Shown here one piece after another: positions 1-12,634 of a DNA stretch of 64,000 nucleotides. Numbering within the stretch: the first letter of the stretch is position 1; each line of letters starts with the position of its first letter. Source of the DNA: Chrysaora quinquecirrha (Eukaryota > Cnidaria > Scyphozoa > Semaeostomeae > Pelagiidae); contig JACTAT010000060.1 in NCBI GenBank assembly GCA_014526335.1, forward strand, positions 8,721,686 to 8,785,685, written 5' to 3'. The notes under the pieces were generated by a model that saw nothing but the letters and a program-made list of their open reading frames with translations, was not told where the DNA came from and searched no databases. Both the position numbers and the translations under genes were made by a program.

Positions 1-439
1 GCGAACAACAACAGCAAAAATCTATTTTTTCAGCATTTGAACTCGTTACACGAGTCTTAGTTTTTGCTCGTTTGGCTAGTCTGAAACATACGCCGCTACT
101 ATCCAGCATATATAGGTGAAAACTACGAACGAACATCTTCGACGCGATATATCAATACAATTCGGCATGGGATATCCTATAGTCTTTAGGGGCCTTGTAG
201 CTTTTCTTTTTGCTTTGGCGAATTACCAAAATCCGTTCTTGCTTAACCTTTTCATCAAACTAGAAGCTTTCAAACAAGGTTTTCTCTCTGGTAATATTAT
301 AGACATCAAAATGGCAAACTAACCTCATTTTAGTAACTAATATTTCACTCCGCCATTAACGGGGAGCATCATCAGAGTGAAGGATTCTGTTTTCTTCATT
401 CGTTTTCTCTCAGCTAATGTTAATGTTCTTTCTTCGTAG

Positions 440-3400
440 CTTTTGGAATTTTGATGTGGGAAATCGCAACGTACGGAATGTCTCCGTATCCTGGACGAGA
501 TCTGAGTCACGTCTACTCATTTTTAGAGCAAGGAAATCGATTAGATCGACCTGAAGGATGTCCTGAACCAGCTTATGAACTTATGCTTCGATGTGAGTAT
601 TGTCTGACAAAGACTTATGCCATGTGCTCAAGTTATCGCCAATGAATTGCATTGTTTTTGTATTGCATCACTGTTTTTGTTAGTCTCCGTTCGAAGAGCA
701 ATGACGTGCGAGTCTAGCTGCTTGATAAGGCAGCAATCTAACATAGTAGAAAACGTCTTTTCACCTATTTCGTGTTGTTTTTCTGCAAACTGAAAGGGCC
801 CCTTAAGCCAAAATTTTCTTCCTGAGCTTTTGATATTGGGTTATGCTGGATGCCCTGGAAGCTATCCTGAAGTTTTTTGGAAGAAATCTATCTTCTGCCT
901 GTATTAGTCCCTCAAAGTTGACTTCACCGAGAAAAAGCCGAGAATTTTTTCGGAGAACAGCCCCGTGTGACCCTCCCGCGGGTCTGTTGTTATCGTTCGG
1001 TCTGTAAATCACGTTAACTCCGCACTGACGATTCCTGATCGGCCAAATACTGGGAAATTGAACACAAACTGAGTTTTGAAAACAAATTGCAGTCTTTTAG
1101 GAATACTGGCTAATAGTCATCATCCGCTTTCGCTTTGCTTTCAAATTTTTATTTACTGTTGAGAGGCGCTGGAAGCAAGGCATTGAGGCACCAGGCAGCA
1201 GGGGCAGAAGTAACAAATTCAGGGCAAATAAATAGGAAAATCAAAGAATTTCACGATTTTTCATTAGGGTAAGGGAGCAATCTCCTCTGCTTCCCCCGTG
1301 CTTCTGGCGCCCTGTTACTGTTTGGTATTTTGTTCACAAGCTGCGTGTTAAAAACTGAATGCTGTTATCTGACTTTTGCAACGCATTTTCATCTCATTTC
1401 TACAGGCTGGACTTGGGAGCCATCTAATCGACCTGATTTTGCTACAATTCATAGAGATCTAAACACAATGTTTTCAACGTCCAATGTCGAAGATGGTAAA
1501 TTTTATGTTTTTAATTTGTACCAGTTACACTGACGAATTTTAATGATTATTGATCTAAATTTTCAAAGTGCTCCTGAGGAAGTGCTTTGTCCCAGTTGCT
1601 TACAAGGATGTATCCTCGACTTCGGGACAACCATAACAAACCCTGTCTTGTAAATCTCATATCTCATGAAACAATAGGGGGTGCAAAATTTTTCGCTATA
1701 AAACCTGCTTATGAGAGTTCTTTTTTAACAAAACTGTACTATCATTTAGGATGCGTATCTTGGGACTTTTTTTCTCTTCGGAATTCTGAAAAAAGAAGAC
1801 TTCGGAGCGCCAAAAATGCATTTCATTTCTGCATCCATTTCTCTGCGAAGTCTGAGAAATCTTCCAGCTCTGGAGTCAGGAAAGTTTGGAGCCTCAAAGG
1901 TCCCCAGTTTTCGCGAGAGTTTTCCAAGGGAGCGGGCTTTCGACCTCTCTGAAGTCTCCAGAAAAATAACCAGGAAAAAGGTCCCAAAAGCGCATTCTTA
2001 TTGAGAATTTTCCCTTATAAAATAGCCGAAATTCTATATCCTACATACATAAGCCGATCAACACTGAATCAAAAGCAAATCACTTTATAAAATTTTAAAA
2101 ATCACTAATTAAGTACTGTATCAAAATTTTAAAATCACATCTAAATTCTTGATGTGTTATTCCATGGGTATCTCCTAATCATGTCTTGACTTTCTCTTAC
2201 AACAGAGGTAGCAGACACACTTCGACGAGAACAAGATATAATCAAAAGCTATACCGAAACGATGATTAAACCATCAAGAACGAAGCACAATAAGATAGAA
2301 AAACCCCAGCAGATAGACAACACTGAAGCCGTCACTCGTAAAGACAAGCCCCAACTGCCGAAAGATAGGCCACCAGCTCCTCCGCATAACAAAGAACCTA
2401 GAAAAGAACTTGATTTGGAAAACCGTCCACCCATGCCTTTACCAACGAGACCGCAGGTTCTGCCTCCCAAACACCCTTCTTTACCGGAGAAACCACCTAG
2501 CCCAGTCCACAAAGCTGAAAACGATATTAAAGATGCTCTGAGAATCAAAGACCGTCCTCAGATGCCCTTGCCGTCAAAGATAACCGCGAAGCCACAAAAT
2601 GAACCGGATACGAGAAAAATGAACCGGAGGAATTCAGAAAAAGGTCCGACTCATCTGGAGATAAGATTTCATTAGATCAGCTGACGCGTGGCCTAAGTAA
2701 TTTGAAGTCGGTAAAGTACCCTCTTCAAGTCAGACGAAAAAATTACCAACTGACAAAGTAGCGAAAAATGTTATGAGGAGTAATTCTGATGCTGTAGGTA
2801 TGGCTAGACCAGCTAGGCCGCTTGGTATTGTCGATGAGAAGATTCTCATTAAACCGAATGAAGGATTGGATAGGCCGGTCCCTAAACGACCACTTCCTCC
2901 AAAGAATATTCAACCGCCAACATCAGTAGGAATAACGAATAAGAATATACCAGAGGAAAATGATGAAAGACCGAATGTAACAGAAGAAACAGTGAATAGT
3001 AAACCTGTTCCTGCACCGCGTAGAACCGTTAAAAAACCAGCTAGAAATGGAAATGTTGTCGTATCACCGGAGCCGGTTGATGTGCCCAGAAAGCCGTCCC
3101 CGCCTCCGAAGAAACCGAATATGCGGTCGCACACCGGAGCCGAGCGGCCCGCAGTCAAACCTGTAGTTCCGAAAGGAAAGCCTCAATTAGCAAAGACATC
3201 TAAACCTTCGCAGCAAATAAAAGAGGTTAAAATTGATATGAACGGTTTAAAGTCTGAGTTAATACCAGTAGCTGAAGGAATGCAAGACCTGTATAGATCC
3301 GCCTGTGACATCATTACATTGACCGAAGCACGCTGCTCTGAAAACCTTGGCAGCAAAGCAGAGGAATGCGCAGGCGTAGGAACTGCTCTTCTTGAAGCCT

Positions 3401-3612
3401 TGTCATCATATCGAGACTCACTTGGACCTGTGAGAAGAATGCGAGTAAATAGACATATTAGTAACCTTGAAGATAGTTGCTATGAACTGAAAAATCTCAT
3501 TGGGGGTTTATCACACAATGCAACGACTGTTGAAATGTCAAGACTCAGTAAAGTTCTAAATTCATTTATAGATTGCCTCGAAACACTGACTGATTGTTTA
3601 CATCAGTTATAA
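440..3612 (+). CDS. ABL: ABL-family non-receptor tyrosine kinase, 3' exons
   Basis: The last three exons are visible: 440-592, 1406-1495 and 2206-3612, with GT..AG introns and matching phases. The first two encode the kinase C-lobe ([20 protein letters not shown], then [13 protein letters not shown] and a [10 protein letters not shown] segment), close to ABL. The large last exon encodes basic, proline-rich sequence with several PxxP/RPPxP SH3-binding motifs. It ends with a helical domain of roughly 125 residues matching the ABL F-actin-binding domain ([17 protein letters not shown] ... DCLHQL). ABL kinases couple receptor signals to actin remodelling. The SH3, SH2 and N-lobe exons lie upstream of the window. 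The last exon has two apparent -1 frameshifts, near 2636-2641 (an A5 run) and near 2709. Reading moves frame 0 to 2 to 1 while the sequence stays coding-like throughout, so single-base assembly deletions are more likely than decay. Confidence 0.93.
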
Positions 3613-5560
3613 ATTTTGTATCTAATTTCAAATTAGTGTATGTTTGATTAAACAGAGATAAATTACACTATAAACACTCGTTTGAAACCTCAACTGTTTA
3701 ATGGGCCCTGCGAATGAGATGGTTTCGCCTAAATCGTCAGAAGCCCCGAACGCCAAGCTTCGCAATTCACATTCGCATTCGCATTTTGCAACTATTTACG
3801 AGTTTTAACTATAATTTTTATGCTGTCAAATTTAATCGATTCATCGTTAATTTACCCCATGGTTTACCAGCCTGCTTTGCGATCGATTTGTCTTGTAGAT
3901 TGATCGACTTTTAAAAGCCCATTTTAGTGAAATTAAGTTTTAGAGAGCGTCTGTCACTATTTGAGAGCCCCTGTAGATGCCTAAAGCCTCAAACTCTCTG
4001 CAACTATTAAAAAACCTGTACCGTTCGTTCATGGCTTGCTCCTTTCCCTTGCAGTCCAGTGTGAAACCCTTGCCCCTTATTCCTTGCTCATTTCCCTTGC
4101 AGTCCAGTCTGAAACCATTTCCTGCTTAACTGTGGAGAATTTACTTCACGCACACAAGACTTAAGTTTTGGTCAAGCAATGAAACATTGTTTGTCAATGC
4201 TGTTCCGTTCGGCCACTCACAAAACTCTGCTTGTTGAACATTTTTTCCTTGTGACAAGCAGAAAATGTTGTTGAAGATTTACGACGATTGTCTGCTTGTC
4301 ACAAATTAGAAATGCTTGACAAGCAGTGTTTGGCGAGTGGCCAGGGGCAGCATTGACAAACAATGTTTCATTGCTTGACCAAAACTAAATGTTCAAAAAA
4401 AATAATTTTTTTATTCTTTAGAATCTATATTTAGAGCATTTTGGTTGTCTTTTAATACTTGTTAGGTGGTTTGTCACTTTTATGCACATGAGTGCAATGG
4501 TGAACTTGAATTGCACCCGTCTTGCGACATTTGTTATTTGGAGTTTCGCAGGGATCCTTGCTGAGCCCTCTTTCGTTGTTTGTCCCAGTTTTAGGCTTTT
4601 GAAGTTATTTTTGGCATTGCTGGTCTTCAAGGGCATTTGAAACTTGTGAATATCTGTGTTAATATCCAGTAATTATATAAATATTCAATTTTGATGTTTT
4701 AATGTTTGGTTTAGATGTTCTTTCTTCGAATTATTCACATGACATTTTGTAGCATTTGATGAGATTCTCGCTTTATATTCTCGTAAGTTACCCAGAATTG
4801 TTTTTCTTAGTGTTTGTTAGTAAATAATTACCTGCTGTATATGATAATATCAAATTAGAATTTATCTTAAATCTGTCGTTGTTGAAATTAAAAGTTTTTT
4901 CTTTGGTCAAGCGCTGCAAGAAGGGACAAATTGAACTGTTCATTCCTGCCGCGAAAAGCGATTTTGCGAAGATGAGACCAGGCTTTTTCATAGCGCAGAC
5001 CTGTATAATGATAAATGGAAATGATGCATGGTTATCACGCGGTTCACTAAAGAGCCAGTCACATCCTCCACGTAAATAGAGTGAAGCAGTTACTGTAGCT
5101 GACTCTTGCCCCCTTGATGCACCCCCATTTTCGTGTCATAATTCAAAAGATGGGAGATATAAGAGCATGCGAATTCTTGTTGGGAGTGAAAAGTTGGGAG
5201 CAGCTTACGCACGCGCACCATAGGCTGTTGTTGTGCCGCGCGAAAATGTCTTCTTGGTTCGGTTTCTTCTGCTCTGAAATCGTGCAGAATTGATGAGTTC
5301 TTGTGCATCAAATGAATGCTAATAGAAAAATTATGTAGTTCAAATCAGAGTAATCAAAGTCTGCTGAAGAAGAAGAGAAAACCAACCAAGCAAAATGTAG
5401 GTTGATTTGACTTGCTTCTGCGTCTAGGGTAACTCTTTCTGCTCGCTCGCCGGCCTGCCTGCCAGGCCTAGGCCCTTTCTTTCTCGGGCTGCTCGCTTCG
5501 GTTGGTTGTCTTGTTTGATTCAAAAGGCTTATAAATAAAACAAGTTATTCTTTATTTCAG
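3613..5560. other. Intergenic region between ABL and RPAP2
   Basis: No convincing exon was found. It holds a twofold tandem copy of about 52 bp (around 4029-4115, sharing the string tttcccttgcagtccagt) and a palindromic element at 4164-4386. The first RPAP2 coding exon, with the initiator methionine, should lie here, but I could not identify it with confidence. Confidence 0.6.
4164..4386. mobile_element. Palindromic TIR element (foldback MITE)
   Basis: The left end agttttggtcaagcaatgaa is matched by its reverse complement at the right end (ttcattgcttgaccaaaact). The inverted match runs about 40 bp, through acattgtttgtcaatgctg. The total is about 223 bp with no coding capacity. The interior repeats CTTGACAAGCAG/CTGCTTGTCAC-like words that also occur at 15.3-15.6, 28.7 and 43.4 kb. 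Confidence 0.8.
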
Positions 5561-8500
5561 GGATGAAGAAAGCCTGAGGACCAAGATAGAAGAACAAGTT
5601 GCTTATGAAGAGAAAGCATTTAGACAAGTTGAAAAGCTTGTTTTAGCTGAACGGGTTAGCAAAGAAGATTTAGAAATTGCGGTGAGGAGTGGTCTTTGTT
5701 AATGTATTTTCACCTTCGGTCAAAAAATCCAGTTGCCAGCTGATCAAAGGAGCTTTGCACTACAACTTCCTTATATTCTTCCAGGGCAGCAGGGTGAATC
5801 TTGCCAATCTAGTGCCAAAATATAAGGGCTCAATCTCTCTATGGAGGAAAGCCTTTTCTTCACCACACAAAACAAAAGATCTTAATCTAAGTCATCGTAA
5901 TCATGATCATCATTATCATAACCCTCTTAATCATCATCAATATCAACATCATCATTGTCACCCTATTAGACATGATAGTCACCACTCATCATGACAAGCC
6001 TTTGATGTATTTGGGCAACGTTTCTGGAGAGATCCGTCTCCCATCATCGAGCAATGAGAAATGTGGTTTCTTTTCTGTTTATTGCAAGGGTCCGATTGAA
6101 AAGTGTGAAATTAACCGGACCTGCGAGAAGGCGTGGGAATTTTTGGCGCTCAACTTCTACGATTTGATGCCACAACGCAATTTTCGTGCCACAAATCTTA
6201 GAAATTGAGCACCAAAGATTCCCATGCTTCCTCGCAGGTCAGGTTAATTTCACACCTTTCGATCGGACCCTTGCAATATATAGGAAAGAAACCACATTTC
6301 TCATTGCCCGATGATGGGAGACAGATCTCTCCCGAAATGTTGCCCAACTAAATATCAAAGGCTTGTCATGAAAAGTGGTGACTATCATGTCTAATACGGT
6401 GTCAGAAACAGCCTTGATAAGTCCGAATATATTCAATCATCATTGCCATCGGCATCATCTTTACCGTCATTCTCCTTTTCGTCATCTTTATCAGCATCAA
6501 CTTTTCCCATCAGAACCCCCATAAAGATATCTGCACTTTGTAATAATTTTGCACTTGTAAACCATTTAATGAAACCATGTACATCAAATGCCGGCATTTT
6601 GTTGTTGCAGGTCAATCAAATATTGCCTGGTCATTATGCAGATATTGCAGAGGAAAGGTCAATCTCCAAAGCTTGCGGATATCCATTGTGTTCAAATAAA
6701 ATTGCAAAGGTATATCATAATATGAATTTGCTGTAAATATGAATAAGAATTTGAAGGTGCTGTGGCAGCATGGTCTAATCCAGCATCTTGTGGTGTCAGA
6801 AGGTTGAATCCCCAGCCCCAGTAGCATCAGAGCCAGGGTTGAGGACTCGTTAGTTAACGTACTACTGAGATCCTAGCAACTGGCACTAAATACACCACTT
6901 CACCTTCACCCCCACCATTTGCTTTAGCTGTAAGTTTTCATGAAGGTATTGTAAAATTGCAAGAAAAGCAAAATAGAAGGGTCCTGATTCAATCAATTAA
7001 GCTTTGCAAATGGCTGTTGCATAGGTAGTATGGTCCATTGGTCTTTGTAACTTATTGCAAGAAAAAGGTTGCAGGTTCCCATCTTGCTATACTGAAACAA
7101 GTCTCCACTGAACTCATCTGAAGAACTTTGAGTCTTTATCCGAACCAGCTGCAAAGGCATCAAGTAGAAACATTGCTCAAAGCAAGGCACATGTTAGCTC
7201 TTTCAAAGTCTCAGTGAAAGAGCACTTGTTTCAGATGAATAAGAAATGTAGGCATATGCACATGCCTTCAGTAGTCACATTGTCTGTTATCCCACTGCCC
7301 TACCAGATTTATATGTCTGCTTGCTCACCAGTGTATTTGTCAGTGTGCAGTGGCATTGATAAATTGATGCTTTCTTGATTGCCTTTGCATTCTTACTACT
7401 GTGTCTTTTATTTAATGAATTTGATCTTAGTCTATGAAAATTGTCTCTCAATGTCACTTACTAAAAGCGGATTCTTGTTTTTAGATTCCAAAGCAAAATT
7501 TTCATATCTCACTGAAGCATAAAAGAGTCTATGACATAAAAGAAAGGAAGGTATGTGATGTACAGTTATGTATGTAATCTGGATACCTCATATTGTCAAT
7601 CATGCTTTGTAACCAAGTCGATTTCAGTACCATGGACTTGTTGCTGTTAAGTACAAATACCCGTGAGACAAGAACAAAAAATTTCTCCAATATAATCAGA
7701 TACCACACCAAACCAAGCAGCAAGGCAGAACAAATGCTGAGATAATGCTTTATAATCTTTTCCCCTCTGCTACCACTGTTAAGTATGAATACTGCACTCT
7801 ATCGATTACCGCACGTGTTCCTCTAGTCACATATATCTACAACAACAACAACCTAAAGCTAACATAACTAGCACTTGCTATCAGAGAAATGTCTCATCTG
7901 GCCCTTGTTTTCTAACCATTGGGTTCCTTATCATATTTAGCTAATTCCCTTTTGCCTAAAAATACAACATCAATTGCAGACCCCTTCAAAGAAATCACAC
8001 ACCCCATGATTTGGTCCTGAATGTAAACCCCTTTTGACCACTGTCATGGGTTCCTTCCTCACATGATGAGTTTCGATCTACAGATCATGTGATTTCATTG
8101 TAAGCTGTTTTCAATGAGACATTTATTTCTGTTCTTTTTTTCCAGTGCTATTGCAGTAACTTGTGCTTCAAGGCAAGCAAATATATTGAATCACAGATCC
8201 CTGCTGATCCTCTGTGGATGCGGAAAGACAAGTAAGATAAGCATTTAATTTCTCATTAGTTTGATTTCTTGCCCTTGGTTTATAAAGAAAGGCAAAACAA
8301 CTTAGTCCATACTTAAAACATGTCCCAGGATTTCAATTTTCTTTGCAATGCTGAAGTTTGGTACAGCTGGAAGACATTTCTAAAACTCCTTAGTAATGAT
8401 CCTGCTGAACGCCCCAGCATGGTGGATTTTCAAAGGAGAATACCATATTTCCTCTATTAAGTACCTCAGGCATTTATTAATAAGGCCATCTCTCAAAGAG

Positions 8501-11500
8501 GAGCACTTATTAAGCAATTGGCGAAAGTAGCATCTTGCAGTTGACTAGCAAAAGGTTTCTCTTGATTCATTCCATCAAGAGCTTGCATAAACTATTAAAG
8601 TGATATCAGAAGCGAGCGTGAGATAGGCACCTGAATCCAAAGGGGACTCTTTTTCTATAGGGAGCGTTCTTATTTGAGGAAATACAATATACTGCAAATC
8701 CTCCAATTGCCCCCCTCAAATAAGCCCTCCCCTTGAATTAGCCCCCACCCTAAAGTGAGAAATGTTTAATAAGCCCCCACCCTTGAATAAGCCCCCACCC
8801 CTGACATGTTGGTGTTAGCCATTTGAGTCATATTGGTACTTTATCAAGTTATGACAAAAAATGCATTCTTTGAATCAATGATAAATCATGCTTTTGTGAA
8901 GAATTTTATAAGCCCCCCCTCGTTTAAGCCTCCACCTTGTATAAGCCCTCCAAAATAATGAAAAAATAATTAAGCCCCCAGGGGGGTAATTCGAGGATTT
9001 ACAGTATGTTGGTTCTGATAACAAATTAATTGTAATTTGCAAAGTCCTGTTTTATGAGAATATAGTAACCTCCTCTCTTGCTTTAGGTTTGTCAAAGTTG
9101 AGTTTTTGGAGGACAGTCCAAGCAATAAACCATCTAATGATGCATCAATGGAGGCTTGCAACATTGAGTGTACAAACTTAGAAAGGATGATGAAAGTGAC
9201 ATCAAGAAAGTTTCTGATGATACAGATTTACTCTCACCTAAAAATGACATACCATGCTTACTATCAAAATCGGATAACGAGAGGACATTTGCCAAAGATT
9301 ACACAAGTTCTCGATCATCTTGCTTAATTGAGCCCAAAAATATGAAATCCCAAGCCTCGAAAACAGTTGATATCGATAGGCTTTGTTCCTGGCTAGAAGA
9401 GTGGTGCACTGTTGACACATTTAAGTTTTTTGAAGTGAAGAAAGAGGAAAAGAAACATCACTGCAGATGTCTCATGACCAAAGAGAAAAACAAAGTAAGA
9501 AGTGTACCATATTTCTTTGATTGTAAGTTACCCTTGGTTATAAACCACCTTTAAATAAGTTGCACCGGTTGATGTTCAGAAGAAATGTAAGCCACCCTCG
9601 ATTATAAGGGCTTTTAAAATCGCTTATTAAAAGGTTGACCCACGAAACCTGTAACTGAATGCGGAGTTACTCAATTGGAAAAAGCTATCAGCCTAAGTAG
9701 GGTAAGATGTCATGAGACATGGAAAGACGTGGCTTCAATTCACGGACAGAGAAAAACTTGGACAATTTGGTCCAAGAAGTCGGAGAGGTCCAAGTTTTTG
9801 ACCTGGCCAAAAGAACAGTCCTTTAGTTGATGATAAATCAAAATTTTTATAAATAATTTTATAATCCCCCTTGTTTAAGCCTCGCTCAAATTATCCCCCC
9901 TCCAAAATAATAAAAATAAATAAGCCCCCAGGGGGTTAATTTGAGGATTTGCAAATCAGAATAACGGGCCGATCCCCTTTTTTCCCAGATTCAAACCAAG
10001 AACCCAAGTCTTGCCAAAATGACAGAAGCATATTTATGAGAAAATTCCTTGGAGAAAATAGTGAGTGGAGCTCAGAAACCAGGATGGACAGAAACACAAA
10101 AAAACCAGAGGTGAATCATCTAAAAATAAAAATTTATAATTGAGCAAAAGTTAGCAGGACTTGATTTATGTTTTGGGAAATGAATCAGGACTTCTAGTTT
10201 CTCAGATAAAAGAGAAAAAGTTAAAGAGGAATGCTTTTTTCTTTTTAAATGACAAATCTTTGAAAACGTAAATGGGAAAGGTGGATTTGTTTGAACTTCA
10301 TCTTCTTTAATTTTACTGCTATTCAAAATGATAGAAAATGGTAAAGAACCTGTATGTATTTCTTAAGTTTTTGTTAACTCGTTGTTGTTTTTTACTTAAT
10401 TTTGATTTTCTCATCTTTCTAGTATCCAAAGGCTTTCATTTCACCTCCTGTTGATTCAAGATCACAGCAAACAATTAGGCGTAGAATTGTTTCACAGAAA
10501 CTCAGGAATGGGTAAGCTCTTATGTACTATGACCAGATTATATCACAAAAGATTATTTAGAAGAATATCTTTTCCATAAAAGGATATCTGCATTAAGTAG
10601 AGATTTACCCTTGATTATTACATGCTGATGAAGTGCTTTTCTTGGGGTGCGTTCTTTTTGGACCTTTTTCTATACCTTTCTGGAGATTTCGAGAGATAAA
10701 AAGCCTGTTTTTTGGGCAACTCTTTTGAAATCAGAATTTTTTTGCAGACTTGGGAGAAAATTGTTTCCAAATCAACTTCTTTAAAGTCTTCCATTTTCAA
10801 GACAAAATGCTTTTTTCCGGCATCTAGAATCAGAAGCCTGGGCAGTCTACTTTTTACAACTCAAAAGAGATGGAAATCTTAAAAGAATGCACCCTTAAAA
10901 TTTTTTGGTTGTTTTTAAAAAACTTGTGTGGTTGATATGCCAAGACAATATCTTTAGATCTGTCTCCTCTTGTTTTTTATTGTAGCTTCTCGGAAGTCTT
11001 CTCAGATCTCTCCCTGTCATCTGCAGATCTTCCAATTGACCTTGCAGCGTTAATAAAAACTTTCAGGTATGTCAGATTGTCTGAATTACCAAGATTTCAA
11101 ATTTGAAATACCTCAGTTCAGTAGCTTAGCTGATAGAGGAGAACAGTTAAACTCATATCACTGCAAACACAAGCTTACAATTGCAAACTGAGGCCTTGCA
11201 TATGACCTTAACGGGATGAAAAAATGTCAAATCTTTGAGTAGTAGAAAACTTCAAAATTGCGAAAAAACAGCAGAAACATTTTTGAGGATAATAATATGC
11301 CAAAAAATGTTTCTGCTGTTTATCGCAATTTTGAAAAAAATGTCATAGAAAACATATCATGTATTCTTTGTTTATGCCACCGTTAAGTAAGGTGTTAATG
11401 GTATCACTGCTGCACTGCACCTTAGTTGGGTATATTGTTAGTTATAATGACATTACTTCTCAGTCTCAGTTCTGTAATTTTCAGATTTACAAATCAAAAC

Positions 11501-11938
11501 ATATCATTAAAAGCCAAAGAGTGGAAGTTGTTAGCAGCAGCATTACTCCAAAGGTAGGCATCTTGCAATTGCAGACCTGGCTGTTTATGGCAGGTGATCA
11601 CCCGCGTGCGCCTCCATGCCCACCTCCATTGCTCAAGGCAGGCGTTTAGACTGCCTGCCTCTCAAGCTGTTTTCATAATGAACCACCCACCTTCAGTTTT
11701 AAAATTCTCATTTTTTATGAACCCTTGCAGGTTAGCACTGGAAAACACAACAACTGCTGCTCTGTTGGACAGAAGGAAAACAGAAACACTTGAAGTTCTG
11801 AATTCATGCAGTGTTAACGAAGAACAATTTACAAAGCTTTCAAAAGTCTTGGAAAGAAACATTGACAGGTTAGAGCAAATAAATATCAACCCATTATCAA
11901 ACGAGGTTATTGATTATGATAATGATTCTCTCGACTGA
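5561..11938 (+). CDS. RPAP2: RPAP2, Rtr1-type RNA polymerase II CTD phosphatase
   Basis: Exons seen: 5561-5681, 6611-6709, 7485-7550, 8146-8231, 9087-9494, 9989-10110, 10423-10511, 10986-11066, 11485-11553 and 11731-11938 (TGA). The first three introns are phase 0. The zinc-binding RPAP2/Rtr1 core is clear: CGYPLCSNKI (C-x4-C), then [29 protein letters not shown] (C-x3-C). The C-terminal part (LIKTFRFTNQNISLKAKEW) also resembles vertebrate RPAP2. The family removes Ser5 phosphate from the Pol II CTD and helps Pol II assembly and import. The initiator exon is missing upstream. The 9087-9494 exon needs one extra base near 9180 to stay in frame (ECTNL joining to RKDDESDIKK). The 9989-10110 exon joins in phase only if another base is missing or a different acceptor is used. 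Confidence 0.92.
5964..6396. mobile_element. Long-armed palindromic element in RPAP2 intron 1
   Basis: Arms of about 185-190 bp are nearly exact reverse complements: tagacatgatagtcaccact at 5964 pairs with agtggtgactatcatgtcta ending at 6396. The arms meet around 6150-6210 at a short unpaired centre. No protein is supported; open frames across it are fortuitous. This is a foldback or MITE-like insertion. Confidence 0.82.
6757..6922 (+). repeat. tRNA-derived SINE copy 1
   Basis: The unit runs from an A-box-like tggtctaatc through a degenerate B-box-like ggttgaatcc to a conserved tail, agatcctagcaactggcact, then acaccacttcacc. The same unit recurs at 27.7, 32.3, 44.4, 53.3, 54.6 and 56.1 kb in both orientations. 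Confidence 0.75.
8440..8690. repeat. Interspersed repeat shared with 41.8-42.06 kb
   Basis: This stretch and 41810-42060 share the ordered words tcttgattc, atcaagag, cataaactat and aatccaaagggg, with similar spacing. It lies within an RPAP2 intron. The class is unknown. Confidence 0.5.
8690..9006. mobile_element. TIR element ending TACTG(C/T)AAATCCTC
   Basis: The left end tactgcaaatcctccaattg is mirrored at the right by ttcgaggatttacagta. The body is C-rich, with repeated aagccccc(t/a)cc words on one strand. About 317 bp, flanked by TA and non-coding. A partial second copy at about 9830-9955 keeps only the right half (gggggttaatttgaggattt). The TA flank suggests Tc1/mariner-like mobilisation. 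Confidence 0.72.
10644..10894. mobile_element. GGTGCGTTCTTTT-TIR MITE
   Basis: It begins ggggtgcgttctttttgg and ends aaaagaatgcaccc, followed by TTAA. The interior is related to 59184-59483 (gagatttcgagag, ttgggcaactc and aaagtcttcc words). About 250 bp, non-coding, within an RPAP2 intron. Related ends occur at 34339 and 20850. Confidence 0.72.
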
Positions 11939-12634
11939 AAATGCACTAATTGATAATATTGACAAACTCAAACGACTTGTAACTTGGTTGCAAGTTGCTA
12001 ACAGCGCTTTCAATGTTCGAGCTGTGTTGTCACTAGCTGACTGAAGTAATGGGGGCATAGTATGAATTTACTGTCATAGTGGAGTAGCAACCATACTTTG
12101 CCAATTAGTTTTGACAGTCTGCTTACAAGATGCCTCCAGGTGGTTGTTTCTGAAGTAGGATGAGTGACAAACCCATGCCAAACCCCCTTACTCAGTTTAT
12201 TTTAACCCCCCTTTATTTCCTTTGTGGTTTTTTCTGCTTATTTTGACCCCTTTCCACTCATTCTGAATAAGGTAGTTCTTTGAAATATTCAAGAATCTTT
12301 TGAGCCTCTTTTCTTTTTTATAGTAGACAAATATCAAACAAACTAGGTTCTATGAATAAATTATGATATTGTAGATTGCATATATAATATGTTATGATTC
12401 AGGCATACATAAAATCACAATTTTTGCATTAAGATGCATTGGTATACGATTAAAAACATACATGATAAACATCAGGATACATAGTTTGGTTACATCAAAT
12501 CAGGTCTGACAACAAAGTGATAACCCTTTCTTTGTTATAATGACTTCCACTGAAGAATTAGATTCTTGAATTCATTCAAAATTTGTTATAGGAAAGATTT
12601 ACCATTTTCCTAAAATCTTCTGCTTGAATCAATA
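11939..12634. other. Convergent intergenic space, RPAP2 / HDHD3-like
   Basis: AT-rich sequence between the RPAP2 stop codon (+) and the HDHD3-like stop codon (-). It must hold both 3' UTRs. TTTATT, the minus-strand AATAAA, occurs near 12197 and 12212. No other gene or clear repeat is seen. Confidence 0.5.

Noticed and set aside
1587..2004. ORFs of 121 and 62 residues in an ABL intron
   Set aside because: Overlapping frames in a region resembling the interior of the ggtgcgttctttt MITEs; not between usable splice sites.
5689..6208. Two 101-residue ORFs
   Set aside because: They cover a cat/atc simple repeat and one arm of a palindromic element.
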